From: a virus
Virus record (IMG/VR): IMGVR_UViG_3300036792_000103
Coordinates: 1-38,918 of that record
Reading direction: 5' to 3' (one strand)
Length of the DNA: 38,918 nt
The notes under the pieces were generated by a model. The model was not told the DNA's origin. It did no database searches and was given only the letters and a program-made list of their open reading frames with translations. Shown here piece after piece: positions 12,729 to 21,153 of the stretch; within the stretch, counting starts at the first letter, position 1, and every line of letters starts with the position of its first letter. A program made the position numbers and the translations under genes.

Positions 12729-14149
12729 TGGGCTCGCTGCTGGGCATGATGCTGGCCCCGCGCAACGCGGCCTCGGCCGGCCCGCCGGTGCCGGGCGGGT
12801 CCGGTGGCATGGTGATGCCGGGCAGCAGCTCGGGCGCGTCGCCTGACCTGACGCTGATCCGCGCGTACAAGCAGAACGGCACCGTCTTCGCGAACGTCTC
12901 GCTCCTGGCCTCCAGCGTGGCCGCGCAGAAGTGGGCGCTGTACAGGTCGGCCCCGCCGTCGTCCCGGTACACGACGAGCGACCAGGGCAGCGACCAGCGG
13001 CAGCAGGTGCCGGTGCACGCGGCGCTGAACGTGCTGGAGAACCCGGCGAGCATCCTCGTTCCGTCGGGTCGCCGCTGGCCGATCTGGGACCGCTTCGGCC
13101 TGTTCGAGATCAGCCAGATCTACCTGGAGCAAACAGGCAAGAGCCACTGGATCATCGACAACGCCGAGCGTTCGTCGCCCATCCCGCTTGGCCTGTGGCC
13201 GGTGAGACCGGACCGCATGGTGCCGGTCCCGGACAAGGAGCGGTACCTGGCGGGCTGGCTGTACAAGAGCCCCGATGGCCGGGAGGTAATCCCGCTCTAT
13301 CCCGACGAGGTCATTTTCAACAGGTACCCCGACCCGGAAGACCCTTACGGCGGCGCCGGTCCTATCCGCTCGGTGATAACGGATATCCAGGCGGCGGATT
13401 ACGCGGCCGAGTGGAACAAGAACTACTTCATTAACTCGGCCGAGCCGGGCGGCGTCATCCAGGTCGACCACGAACTCCAGGAGAACGAGTTCGACGAACT
13501 CGTCGACCGGTGGCGGGAGACGCACCGGGGCGTAGCCAGGGCCCACCGCATCGCGGTCCTGGAGGCCGGGCAGACGTGGGTTGCGAACAACCACAGCGCC
13601 CGCGACATGGACTTCGCGAACCTCCGCAGCGTCTCGCGTGACATCATCCGCGAGGGCCTTGGCATGCACAAGGTCATGACGGGCGTGACGGATGACGTCA
13701 ACAGGGCGAATGCGCAGACCGGCGAGGAAGTATTCGCCAGCTGGAAGGTTGCGCCGCGCCTTGAGAGATGGCGCAACGTACTGAATTCCCAGTTCCTCCC
13801 GCTGTTCGGCGCGACGGCCACGGGCAACGAATTCGACTTCTCGTACCCGACGCCGGCGAACCGCGAGCAGGACAACGCGGAGCTGATGGCGAAGGTGAAC
13901 GCGGCGGGCGCCCTGGTGCGCGCCGGCTTCGAGCGGCACGCGGTGCTGGCGGCGGTGGGCCTGCCTGACATGGAGACGTCGGTCGTCCAGTCGCCCATGC
14001 CGGCGCTGCCGCCCGGCTGGATGCCGGGCTCGGCGGGCGGCCAGCCGGCCGCGGCGCCAGATGACGACGCGGTATCCGCGGCCTTCCGCAACGCGGGCTG
14101 GGACCCGCGCGCGATGGCCGCTTTCAACCAGCTGACGGGAGCGCGATGA
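12728..14149 (+). CDS. Portal protein
   Basis: A 473-residue HK97-type portal, forming the ring at the capsid vertex through which DNA passes and onto which the tail docks. The N-terminal region (LIRAYKQNGTVFANVSLLAS), the core with PLYPDEVIFNRYPDPEDPYG and GAGPIRSVITDIQAADYAAE (about 210-235), and the helix region DFANLRSVSRDIIREGLGMH are typical of phage portal families. A Pro/Gly-rich C-terminal tail ends in AFNQLTGAR. The start is the ATG of a TGATG junction. It overlaps the protease gene by 4 nt, the classical portal-protease-capsid order. Confidence 0.9.
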   Translation: MGSLLGMMLAPRNAASAGPPVPGGSGGMVMPGSSSGASPDLTLIRAYKQNGTVFANVSLLASSVAAQKWALYRSAPPSSRYTTSDQGSDQRQQVPVHAALNVLENPASILVPSGRRWPIWDRFGLFEISQIYLEQTGKSHWIIDNAERSSPIPLGLWPVRPDRMVPVPDKERYLAGWLYKSPDGREVIPLYPDEVIFNRYPDPEDPYGGAGPIRSVITDIQAADYAAEWNKNYFINSAEPGGVIQVDHELQENEFDELVDRWRETHRGVARAHRIAVLEAGQTWVANNHSARDMDFANLRSVSRDIIREGLGMHKVMTGVTDDVNRANAQTGEEVFASWKVAPRLERWRNVLNSQFLPLFGATATGNEFDFSYPTPANREQDNAELMAKVNAAGALVRAGFERHAVLAAVGLPDMETSVVQSPMPALPPGWMPGSAGGQPAAAPDDDAVSAAFRNAGWDPRAMAAFNQLTGAR

Positions 14150-15348
14150 CCGCGAAGACGTACCCGCTCAAGTGCGCGATCCGCGCCCAGGACGACGGGG
14201 TGACCAGGGTCGACGTGTACGACGACATCGGCCCGGGCGGCTGGTTCAGCGAGGGGCTGACCGCGAAGGACTTCACGGCGAAGATGGCCGGGATCGCGGG
14301 CCCGGTGGAGTGCCACGTGAACTCGGGCGGCGGCGACGTGTTCGACGGGATCGCGATAGCGAACGCGCTGCGCGCCCACAAGGGCGGCGTGACCGTGGTG
14401 GTTGACGGCCTGGCCGCCTCGATCGCCAGCGTGATCGCGCAGGCTGGCGGCACGCGGGTGATGCAGGCCAACAGCATGATGATGATCCACGACGCGTTCG
14501 GCATGGCGATGGGCAACGCGGCGGAGATGCGGCAGATGGCCGACACGCTCGACAAGGTCAGCGACAACATCGCCGACGTCTACGCCTCCCGGTCCGGCCA
14601 GGGTGACGCGGCCAGCTGGCGCGACACGATGAAGGGCGAGGCCTGGTACACCGCGGACGAGGCGGTCGGCGCGGGCCTGGCTGACCGGGTCGGCGAGGGG
14701 GCCGCGTCGCTGCCCGCGGGGATGGACCTGGCGGCGTTCACCGCGGTGCCTGGGCGGATCGCGGCCGCGCTGCGGTCGATGCCGCAGGCTGCTGCCCCGG
14801 TGCCGGAGCCGCCCGCCGTGGCGCCGGCCGGGCCGGAGGGCACGCGGGATCTCCCCCCGTCGCGCTTGTACGCCAGGGACGGCCGCCTGCTGGGCCTGGA
14901 GAGCATGCCGGTCGCGGACAAGGCGCTGCCGGTGCACCACACGGCGACTGAGGACACGGCGTGGAACGGCCCCGCGGCGGTGGCCGCGATGCCGGCTGAC
15001 GACACGGTCCTGAAGTACTGCCACGCCTGGGAGTCCGACGAGGCGGCGAGCGTGCCGCACCGCGAGGGCGACGACGACGCCGACGACCAGAAGGGGAACT
15101 ACAAGTTCCCCCACCACGAGCACAAGGGCGGCGCGGCGAACGTGAACGCCTGCAACAACGGGCTGGCCAGGCTTTCCGGCGCGGACATCCCGGAGGCGGA
15201 CCGGGCCGGGGTGGAGGCGCACCTGCGCGCCCACCTGAAGGACGCCGGGCACGGCGACGACGACGCGGAAGACGGCGGCGGCGAGAACATCTCCGGGGCG
15301 GCTGCCCTGGAGCAGGTCCGATCGGCTCTGAAGGGAGCGCGCGCATGA
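14146..15348 (+). CDS. ClpP-like prohead protease with additional C-terminal domain
   Basis: A 400-residue protein. Residues 25-190 are an S14/ClpP-type serine protease: HVNSGGGDVFDG (57-68), nucleophile in DGLAASIASV (Ser92), and MMMIHDAF (His115). Such proteases trim capsid N-termini and scaffold during head maturation. After a Pro/Ala linker, residues 250-385 form a second domain (KALPVHHTATEDTAWNGPAA, LKYCHAWESDE, YKFPHHEHKGGAANVNACNN, VEAHLRAHLKDAG) that I know only as a conserved element of actinophage capsid-associated proteins. Fusion of protease and possible scaffold or cargo domain is inferred. ATGA overlaps on both sides. Confidence 0.87.
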   Translation: MTAKTYPLKCAIRAQDDGVTRVDVYDDIGPGGWFSEGLTAKDFTAKMAGIAGPVECHVNSGGGDVFDGIAIANALRAHKGGVTVVVDGLAASIASVIAQAGGTRVMQANSMMMIHDAFGMAMGNAAEMRQMADTLDKVSDNIADVYASRSGQGDAASWRDTMKGEAWYTADEAVGAGLADRVGEGAASLPAGMDLAAFTAVPGRIAAALRSMPQAAAPVPEPPAVAPAGPEGTRDLPPSRLYARDGRLLGLESMPVADKALPVHHTATEDTAWNGPAAVAAMPADDTVLKYCHAWESDEAASVPHREGDDDADDQKGNYKFPHHEHKGGAANVNACNNGLARLSGADIPEADRAGVEAHLRAHLKDAGHGDDDAEDGGGENISGAAALEQVRSALKGARA

Positions 15349-16844
15349 AGGGACAGGTGGCGATCCCCGAAAGCTCAGAGGAGCTTGAGGAGCTGCTGCA
15401 CGACGACGGGCGGATGGGCGAGGTGGCAGGCAGTCCCGAGCTGCTGGCCGAGTTCACCCAGAAGTACCAGGGCGCCTGGAAGGCGAAGAACGCGCTGGCG
15501 ATCCGCGAGATGGCCGAGCGCCAGCAGGTCGACCTGCAGGCCTTCATGAAGGAGCAGGTGGACAAGCACGGGGCGCGCGCCCCGGAGGGCTGGCAGCCGC
15601 CCGCCGCTGGCGTAGCCGGCTCGCGCCGCTCGAAGGCGCTCTCGCGCTCGCGGCTGCGGGACGCGGCGGCTTCATTCGAGAGGAACCACCTGTTCAGCCC
15701 GACGGCAATCGGCGCCGAGCTGGAGGACGCCGGCTATGCGGACAACCTGCGGCAGTTCATCTGGGCGACGCTGAAGGGCGAGGCGGTCGCGGCACGGGAC
15801 GGTGATAGCGAGCTCGCCGCGAAGCTGCTGGCGCTTAAGGGCAGCATCGCGAAGACGCTGCAGATCCGCAACGCGGGCATGGCTGAGCGGATTCCGTCCG
15901 AGGGCGGGTTCCTGGTTCCGGAGACGCTCAGGTCGGAGCTCTTCGCGCTGATGCTGGAAGAGTCGGTGATCAGCGACCAGGTGACCACGATCCCGATGGA
16001 CAGCCTGCGGGTGCCGCTGCCGACGATCGACGACACGACCCACGTGGGCAGCGTGTTCGGCGGCGTGTCGGGCGCCTGGACGGCTGAGGGTGGCGCGCTG
16101 ACCACGTCGTCGCCGAAGTTCTCCCGCCTCGTCCTGATCGCCAACAAGCTGACCGCTTACACCGAGATCCCGAACGAGCTGCTGCAGGACTCCGTGACGG
16201 CGATGGACGTGTGGTTCAACACGTTCTTCCCGCAGGCGCTGGCGTTCTTCCGTGACCTGGCGTTCATCTCGGGCGACGGCGTCGACCAGCCGCTCGGCCT
16301 GGTCAACGCGCCCGGCGCGGTGAAGGTGACGGGTACCAGCGGGCACCACATCACGTACGCGAACACCGTGACGATGTTCTCCCGGATGTGGCCGGGCAGC
16401 CTGAAGAACGCCGTGTGGCTCGCGTCTCCCGACACCATCCCCGAGCTGGCGCAGATGGCCGTGGCGCCGGACGGGACCGGGACGCCGGTCGCTCCCCCTG
16501 TGTTCATCCCGGGCAACTCGGCCATGAACGCGCCGGGCGGCCTGGACGACGGCCGGTCGTTCACGCTGCACGGCCGCCCCGGGATCGTGTCGGAGAAGGT
16601 CCCGGCACTGGCCGGGAGCGTCCCCGGCTCGCTCATGTTCGTCGACCTGTCCAAGTACCTGGTCGGCGACCGGCAGGCGATGCAGATTGCCTCGAGCGCC
16701 GAGTACAAGTTCGCCAACGACATGGTCGCCTACCGGGTCATCGAGCGGCTCGACGGGCGCCCCTGGGTTCAGTCGGCGATCTCCCCGGCGAACGGGTCGG
16801 CGAACACGCTGTCCCCGTACGTCCTGCTGGACACCACCAGCTGA
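15345..16844 (+). CDS. Major capsid protein 1 (HK97 fold, long N-terminal delta domain)
   Basis: A 499-residue capsid protein. Residues 1-170 are helical and charged, a delta/scaffold-like domain that the upstream protease probably removes. The HK97 fold starts around IPSEGGFLVPETLR (183-196) and continues with VPLPTIDDTTHVGSVFGGV, the A-domain region LAFISGDGVDQPLGLVNAPG and the strand VAYRVIERLDGRPW near the end. Position after portal and protease is canonical. Directly followed, with a 1-nt overlap, by a second capsid-type gene. Confidence 0.9.
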   Translation: MKGQVAIPESSEELEELLHDDGRMGEVAGSPELLAEFTQKYQGAWKAKNALAIREMAERQQVDLQAFMKEQVDKHGARAPEGWQPPAAGVAGSRRSKALSRSRLRDAAASFERNHLFSPTAIGAELEDAGYADNLRQFIWATLKGEAVAARDGDSELAAKLLALKGSIAKTLQIRNAGMAERIPSEGGFLVPETLRSELFALMLEESVISDQVTTIPMDSLRVPLPTIDDTTHVGSVFGGVSGAWTAEGGALTTSSPKFSRLVLIANKLTAYTEIPNELLQDSVTAMDVWFNTFFPQALAFFRDLAFISGDGVDQPLGLVNAPGAVKVTGTSGHHITYANTVTMFSRMWPGSLKNAVWLASPDTIPELAQMAVAPDGTGTPVAPPVFIPGNSAMNAPGGLDDGRSFTLHGRPGIVSEKVPALAGSVPGSLMFVDLSKYLVGDRQAMQIASSAEYKFANDMVAYRVIERLDGRPWVQSAISPANGSANTLSPYVLLDTTS

Positions 16845-17947
16845 TGGACTTCCGGGACTCGCCGCACTACAGGGCGGACGCGCCGGGCGCGCGGCTGGAT
16901 GACCAGCCGTGGGCCCGGTCGTGGCCGTCCTACCTCGCCGCAGTGTTCGGCGAGGACAGCTCGGCCCGGCGGTTCATCCGCAACGCGTGGACGGAGCGGG
17001 TCGGGTCCGAGGGCGGCTTCCTCGTCCCCGAGCAGCTGCGCGCGCAGGTGATGAGCTACGTCACCCCGGCGGTGGTGCGCCCGAAGGCGATGGTGCTGCC
17101 AATGGGCGCCTACCGGCTCAAGGTCCCGGTGCTGGACAACCCGTCGCAGGCATCGGGCGCGCAGGCGCTCGGCGGGCTCACGTTCAGCTTCGTCGAGGAC
17201 GGGGCGCCGATCCCGGCGAGTAACCCGGAGTTCGGCCTGACGTTGCTCGAGGCGCGCAAGCTGGCCGCGCTGGTCGCCGTCCCGGGCGAGCTGGCGTCAG
17301 ACGCCGCGGGCGCGCTCGGCGACTTCATCGCCCGGGTGATCGCCATCGGCTACGCGTGGACGGAAGACGACCACTTCATCGCGGGCACGGGCACGCACGG
17401 GCCGCAGGGCATCCTGAGCGCGGAGTGCGCGGTCACGGTGTCCCGCACGGGCAGCCCGGTGAACGCGGCCGACGTCGCCACGATGCTGTCGAAGCTGCAT
17501 CCCGCGGCGCTCGCGGCGGGGCTGACGCCGGGCATTACCGACGTCGGCTGGCTGGTCTCGGAGTCGCTGATCGCGGCGATCCTGCAGATGTACCTCGTGC
17601 CGGCCACTCCCCCTGCTACGGCCGGCGCCCCGGTGGCGCTGCCGTCCTGGCTGAGCCTGGGCGACGGGCACCAGGTCGGCCCGTCCATCCTCGGCCTGCC
17701 GGCGTTCGTGACCGACCACCAGCCCGCCGCGGGCTCGCCGGGTGACCTTGCGCTGGCGGACTTCCGGCACTACCTGATCGGCGACCGCGCCGAGCTCGTC
17801 ATCGAGCCGTCGGCGGCCGGGGCCGGGTTCGTCACGGACATCACGAACTACCGGGTCAAGGCGCGGGTTGACGGCCGCTACCAGGTCCCGGGCGCGACGA
17901 CAACCGAGGCTGGGCAGCAGGTCAGCCCGGTCGTGATCCTTCAGTAG
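16844..17947 (+). CDS. Second HK97-type capsid protein
   Basis: A 367-residue protein starting in the TGATG junction with capsid gene 1. It repeats the family signature (IRNAWTERVGSEGGFLVPEQ, residues 45-64; compare IRNAGMAERIPSEGGFLVPE in capsid 1) and later shows KVPVLDNPSQASG, FIAGTGTHGPQGIL and ITNYRVKARVDGRY. It lacks the 130 extra N-terminal residues of capsid 1 and is otherwise strongly diverged. Options are a second shell subunit, a vertex or minor capsomer, or a replacement copy. No sign of decay. Confidence 0.85.
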   Translation: MDFRDSPHYRADAPGARLDDQPWARSWPSYLAAVFGEDSSARRFIRNAWTERVGSEGGFLVPEQLRAQVMSYVTPAVVRPKAMVLPMGAYRLKVPVLDNPSQASGAQALGGLTFSFVEDGAPIPASNPEFGLTLLEARKLAALVAVPGELASDAAGALGDFIARVIAIGYAWTEDDHFIAGTGTHGPQGILSAECAVTVSRTGSPVNAADVATMLSKLHPAALAAGLTPGITDVGWLVSESLIAAILQMYLVPATPPATAGAPVALPSWLSLGDGHQVGPSILGLPAFVTDHQPAAGSPGDLALADFRHYLIGDRAELVIEPSAAGAGFVTDITNYRVKARVDGRYQVPGATTTEAGQQVSPVVILQ

Positions 17948-17958
17948 GGAGAAAAACA

Positions 17959-18474
17959 ATGGCTGGCATTGAGGCACTAGGCCGCGAGAACGACTTCTCG
18001 ATCGGCGTCGCGCCGGCGGACCTGTCCGGCGGGGCGGTCACCGGCAAGCGCATCTCGCTGAAGAACTGCGTCGGCGTCCAGATCGTGATCGTCAAGGGCG
18101 CCGCCTCGAGCGGCACGGACCCGACGTTCACGTTCAAGGAGGCGACCGCCGACACGTCCGGCACGAGCCAGAACATGGCGACCCCGCCCGGCTACTTCTA
18201 CAAGAAGTCCGCGGCGGCGCTGGCCGGGACGGAGACGTGGACGAAGGTCACGGCCACCTACTCGAGCGGCGTGATCACCCTCACCGGCGAGCAGGGCAAC
18301 CAGGGCATCTACGTCTTCGACGTCCTGTCCGAGGACCTGTCGGCAGGGTTCTCCTACCTCGAGGTGGACTCGGGCGACGCGGGGTCGGTGGCCCAGCTCG
18401 GCACGGTGCTGTTCATCGCGCATGACCTGCTGGTTGAGCGGGACGCGGCGAACCTGGCTGCGCTGTCCAGCTGA
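17959..18474 (+). CDS. Putative head decoration protein
   Basis: A 171-residue protein; ATG 17959 with Shine-Dalgarno AGGGAG. Beta-rich: GVQIVIVKGAASSGTDPTFT, TWTKVTATYSSGVITLTGEQ, GFSYLEVDSGDAG. The position just after capsid genes, the Gly/Ser/Thr-rich beta composition and the strong separate ribosome site suggest an abundant capsid-surface protein. It could also be another small head protein; no family was firmly recognised. Confidence 0.5.
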   Translation: MAGIEALGRENDFSIGVAPADLSGGAVTGKRISLKNCVGVQIVIVKGAASSGTDPTFTFKEATADTSGTSQNMATPPGYFYKKSAAALAGTETWTKVTATYSSGVITLTGEQGNQGIYVFDVLSEDLSAGFSYLEVDSGDAGSVAQLGTVLFIAHDLLVERDAANLAALSS

Positions 18475-18827
18475 TGACGGACTGGGCTTGTGCGAGGTGC
18501 CGGGCGCAGGTTGCGCCTGGTGCCCCGCGCTGCCCGGAGTGCCCTTCTACGGAGTTCATCGAGGCAGAGGCGGAGGCGGACGAGGTGACGCTGAAGATCA
18601 ACCGGCAGGGCGTGGTGTCGGACTCGGCTGCCGTGGCGGCTCAGGCCGTCGCTGCCGAGGCTGTGGCCGTCCCTGAGGTTCCCGTCGATGCGGTCCCGGT
18701 TCCTGAGCCAGAGGCGGTTACTGCTGCCCCTGAGCCGCAGCCGGAGCCTGCCCCGCCGGCGCCTCCCGTTCCGCCGGTGCGTACCCCGCCGCGCCGTGCT
18801 GCCCCTCCGGCGGTGCCGCGTGAGTAG
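18474..18827 (+). CDS. Zinc-ribbon protein with Pro/Ala/Glu-rich tail
   Basis: A 117-residue protein. Residues 5-24 hold two knuckles, CARC and CPEC, followed by an acidic patch (IEAEAEADE), then about 75 residues of Ala/Val/Pro/Glu-rich low-complexity sequence (VPEPEAVTAAPEPQPEPAPP) that should be extended and disordered. Similar short CPEC-STEF proteins are found between capsid and connector genes in actinophages. Function unknown. Confidence 0.65.
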   Translation: MTDWACARCRAQVAPGAPRCPECPSTEFIEAEAEADEVTLKINRQGVVSDSAAVAAQAVAAEAVAVPEVPVDAVPVPEPEAVTAAPEPQPEPAPPAPPVPPVRTPPRRAAPPAVPRE

Positions 18828-19077
18828 CCAGCAGGGCGGCTGGTGGGGGCTGCACAGTGTCTTCGAGCAGTCCCGTCAGGAGTTCGACGCCTACTGGTCG
18901 AACCCGCCGGTGGCGTGCCCGGTCTGCGGCCAGCCGCTGGTTAACGCCCCGAGCACGAACAGCGGCTCGGGTATCGAGCTGTACTGCAACTACGCCGGCG
19001 ATCACGAGTTCCAGTACCCGCGTGACCACCAGCCTCCGGTGCGCCTGGACAGTGGCGGGCAGGTGAGCCCGCTGTGA
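18820..19077 (+). CDS. Small zinc-ribbon protein in the head-tail region
   Basis: An 85-residue protein, GTG start, 8-nt overlap with the preceding gene. It reads WWGLHSVFEQSRQEFDAYW, then CPVCGQPL (38-45) and LYCNYAGDHEFQYPRDHQPP. The CxxC plus later Cys/His suggest one zinc site. The pattern is recurrent in actinophage structural operons; function unknown. Followed by a 4-nt overlap. Confidence 0.65.
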   Translation: MSSQQGGWWGLHSVFEQSRQEFDAYWSNPPVACPVCGQPLVNAPSTNSGSGIELYCNYAGDHEFQYPRDHQPPVRLDSGGQVSPL

Positions 19078-19757
19078 CCGCGAAGGTGACGGCGGCCGCG
19101 AAGCCGGCGAAGGCGCCTGCCCCGAAGGCCGCGCCGAAGAAGGCGACGGCGAAGGCGGCGAAGACCAAGACGGCGAAGTCGACGAAGACGGCGAAGAGCG
19201 CTATGACGGCGTCGCAGAAGCACACGGCGCACCTGCAGCATGTCGCGCACCTTGCGCATCTCGCGCACCTGGCGGCGCAGGGGAAGCCTGCCGGGTTCGC
19301 GGTGGGTGACCTGCTGCCGGTGTGCTCGGCGGAGGCTGTGGCGCGGTCGCTGCGGCTGGCTGGCCAGCGGGTGAGCGATGACGAGGTGCTTGAGCTGCAC
19401 TACCTTGCGGGCGGGTCGGACGGCGTGCCGGTGAGCGTCGGCGAGGCGCTAGCGGCTGCCGCCCTGTTCGGGCTGGCCGGGTGCCGTCCGGCTGAATTCC
19501 GGCCTGCGCACCGGGTCTACCCAGCCGATGATCTTGGGTGCGCCGGTGCGGTTCTCCAGCCAGAGTCCCATGGCAGCGCGCCATCCGAGCTGGGCCTTGT
19601 CGCGGTCGAACTGGCTGGGCTCCATGGCCTGATCCTACGTATCGACGTCCCTGGCCCGCACGCGGTGCTCGCGACGCGTGACGGCTGGTGGTCATGGGGC
19701 GAGCTGTACTCGCCGTGGCGGTGCCGCGTCAGCGAGGCGTGGGCGGTGGCCTGGTGA
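19074..19757 (+). CDS. C39-peptidase-like protein with Lys/Ala- and His-rich N-terminus
   Basis: A 227-residue protein, GTG start. Residues 1-45 are Lys/Ala/Pro-rich like a histone H1 tail. Residues 50-68 hold a His-rich repeat (HTAHLQHVAHLAHLAHLAA). The rest resembles papain-fold C39 peptidases: a Cys at a helix start (VCSAEAVARSLRLAG, Cys84), a helical middle with VSVGEALAAAALFGLAG, then LILRIDVPGPHAVLA (His196) followed by WWSWGE. A third catalytic residue is not clear. It may be a protease, an inactive relative, or only an analogous fold. Codons between residues 125 and 184 are less G/C at position three than the rest, and an antisense frame lies there. Confidence 0.6.
   Translation: MTAKVTAAAKPAKAPAPKAAPKKATAKAAKTKTAKSTKTAKSAMTASQKHTAHLQHVAHLAHLAHLAAQGKPAGFAVGDLLPVCSAEAVARSLRLAGQRVSDDEVLELHYLAGGSDGVPVSVGEALAAAALFGLAGCRPAEFRPAHRVYPADDLGCAGAVLQPESHGSAPSELGLVAVELAGLHGLILRIDVPGPHAVLATRDGWWSWGELYSPWRCRVSEAWAVAW
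19449..19625 (-). CDS. Possible antisense small gene or inverted fragment
   Basis: A 58-residue frame antisense to the C39-like gene. ATG at 19625 is preceded by AGGA at suitable distance. It reads MEPSQFDRDKAQLGWRAAMG, then LWLENRTGAPKIIGWVDPV, far more protein-like than usual antisense frames. Over the shared stretch its third codon positions are clearly more G/C-rich than those of the + strand frame. It may be a genuine small gene or an inverted fragment of another gene captured here. Speculative. Confidence 0.3.
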   Translation of the reverse strand: MEPSQFDRDKAQLGWRAAMGLWLENRTGAPKIIGWVDPVRRPEFSRTAPGQPEQGGSR

Positions 19758-20914
19758 GCATCTACATAGACCGCGTCGCCTACTGCTCAAGGTACGAGGC
19801 GCAGCGGAGCGTGGACTTCCCGGCGGGCACCGACGTGAACGCGGCGATCGACCGGGCGATCATGTCGGCGGCGGAGAACATCGACGGCGGCCTCAAGAGG
19901 CAGTTCTACCCGTCCGATGACACGCGGTTCGCGGACTGGCCCAATCAGGGCGGATCCGGCGGCGGCCAGTACGCCAACCCGTGGCGCCTGTGGACGGACG
20001 ACAACGACATGGTGTGCGTGACGTCGCTGGTGTCCGGCGGCGTGACGATCACCCTCGACCAGTTCTTCCTGATGCCGTGGAGCAACCCGGTCAAGGGCCG
20101 CCCGTACTTCAGCTACATCGAGCTTGACCGGGCGACGAACGCCCAGTTCGGCAACAACGCGCAGACCCCGCAGAACAGCATCGCGATCACCGCGACGTGG
20201 GGTTACGGCGCGGACGCCGACCCGGCGGGCACGCTCGCGGCCAACGTCGGGCTCACCGACACGACGATCACGGTCAGCGACGGCAGCCAGGCGGGACCGG
20301 GCAACCTGATCGTGCTGGGCTACGGGCGGGGCGATGCCCCGTTCCCGCTGCTGGCACCGCACGCCGGCGCGGTGCAGCCGTACCAGGGCGAGCGGGTGCT
20401 GATCACCGACGCGTCCCCGGTGGCCACCGGCCTGACGCAGGACGGCGGCGGGGTCACGACCGACCAGGCCAACGACCAGTCGCTGAGCTGGACGGGCAGC
20501 GGCCAGCTGAACGCGGGCGAGGTGATCACCCTCGACGCGGAGGACATGTACGTGGAGAAGATCCTCGGCTCGACGGCGGTGGTGCGGCGGGCGTTCAACG
20601 GCACCACGCTCACCGCTCACAGCACGGCACCCGTCTACGCGATGCGGCAGTGGTCGGTGCTGCGCGGGATCCTCGGCACCACGGCGGCCACCTACGACAC
20701 CGGGGCGGCGGTCATGCGGCACCGGGTGCCGCACCTGGTGCGCGACCTCGCCATCGCTGAGGCGTACGGGCAGGTCTTGCAAGAAGGCAGCGGCTACGCG
20801 CGGACGGTCGGCACCGGGGAGAACGCGTCACCCGCGCCCGGCATCGCGCTCGCGGACAAGTGGGCGGAGTGCCGCGTGCGGCACGGCCGCAAGGCACGAC
20901 AGAGGGCGGTGTGA
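19754..20914 (+). CDS. Head-tail connector / adaptor-like protein with inserted beta domain
   Basis: A 386-residue protein starting at GTG 19754 (GTGA overlap). The N-terminal part (VDFPAGTDVNAAIDRAIMSA, then NIDGGLKRQFYP) and the C-terminal helical part (HLVRDLAIAEAYGQVLQEGS) resemble head-tail connector proteins. Between them, about residues 155-300, is a beta domain (GLTDTTITVSDGS, MYVEKILGSTAVVRRAFNGT) like those at the end of phage minor tail proteins; the same type closes the 1455-residue tail protein here. The position between capsid and tail-tube genes supports a neck role. Confidence 0.6.
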   Translation: MSIYIDRVAYCSRYEAQRSVDFPAGTDVNAAIDRAIMSAAENIDGGLKRQFYPSDDTRFADWPNQGGSGGGQYANPWRLWTDDNDMVCVTSLVSGGVTITLDQFFLMPWSNPVKGRPYFSYIELDRATNAQFGNNAQTPQNSIAITATWGYGADADPAGTLAANVGLTDTTITVSDGSQAGPGNLIVLGYGRGDAPFPLLAPHAGAVQPYQGERVLITDASPVATGLTQDGGGVTTDQANDQSLSWTGSGQLNAGEVITLDAEDMYVEKILGSTAVVRRAFNGTTLTAHSTAPVYAMRQWSVLRGILGTTAATYDTGAAVMRHRVPHLVRDLAIAEAYGQVLQEGSGYARTVGTGENASPAPGIALADKWAECRVRHGRKARQRAV

Positions 20915-21153
20915 TGGCTGCTCGCTACTGGGTCCTCATGAGCCACGAGCTCATGGACAGCGACCCGCAATGGCCCGACGGACTGCGGCCCGTCAAGCAG
21001 GCAGACGACGGACCCGGCCCGTCAGCCGACTGCGCATGGTGGCTGCTTGAAGACGACGGTGCGCCTGCCACGCTCGAAGGCAAGCGCGTCGAGCTCACCT
21101 TCGTGCGCAGCGGCAACCGCGCCATGATCGGCAGCCGGAAGCCGGCGACCTGA
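20914..21153 (+). CDS. Small hypothetical protein, copy 2 of a duplicated gene
   Basis: A 79-residue protein in tight TGATG junctions with both neighbours. Paralogue of the gene at 8698-8937: RYWVLMSHELMDSDPQWPDG against RYWSLFSDELMQGDLRWPDG, and an almost identical C-terminal 45 residues including LLEDDGAPATLEGKRVELTF. The nucleotide match is also very close over the 3' half, so the duplication is either recent or kept alike by gene conversion. Function unknown; here it sits among head-tail joining genes. Confidence 0.72.
   Translation: MAARYWVLMSHELMDSDPQWPDGLRPVKQADDGPGPSADCAWWLLEDDGAPATLEGKRVELTFVRSGNRAMIGSRKPAT

Noticed and set aside
12389-13939. 516-codon minus-strand frame opposite the portal gene
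   Set aside because: Shadow of the portal; ends in low-complexity Ser/Arg/Pro and has no protein-like motif.
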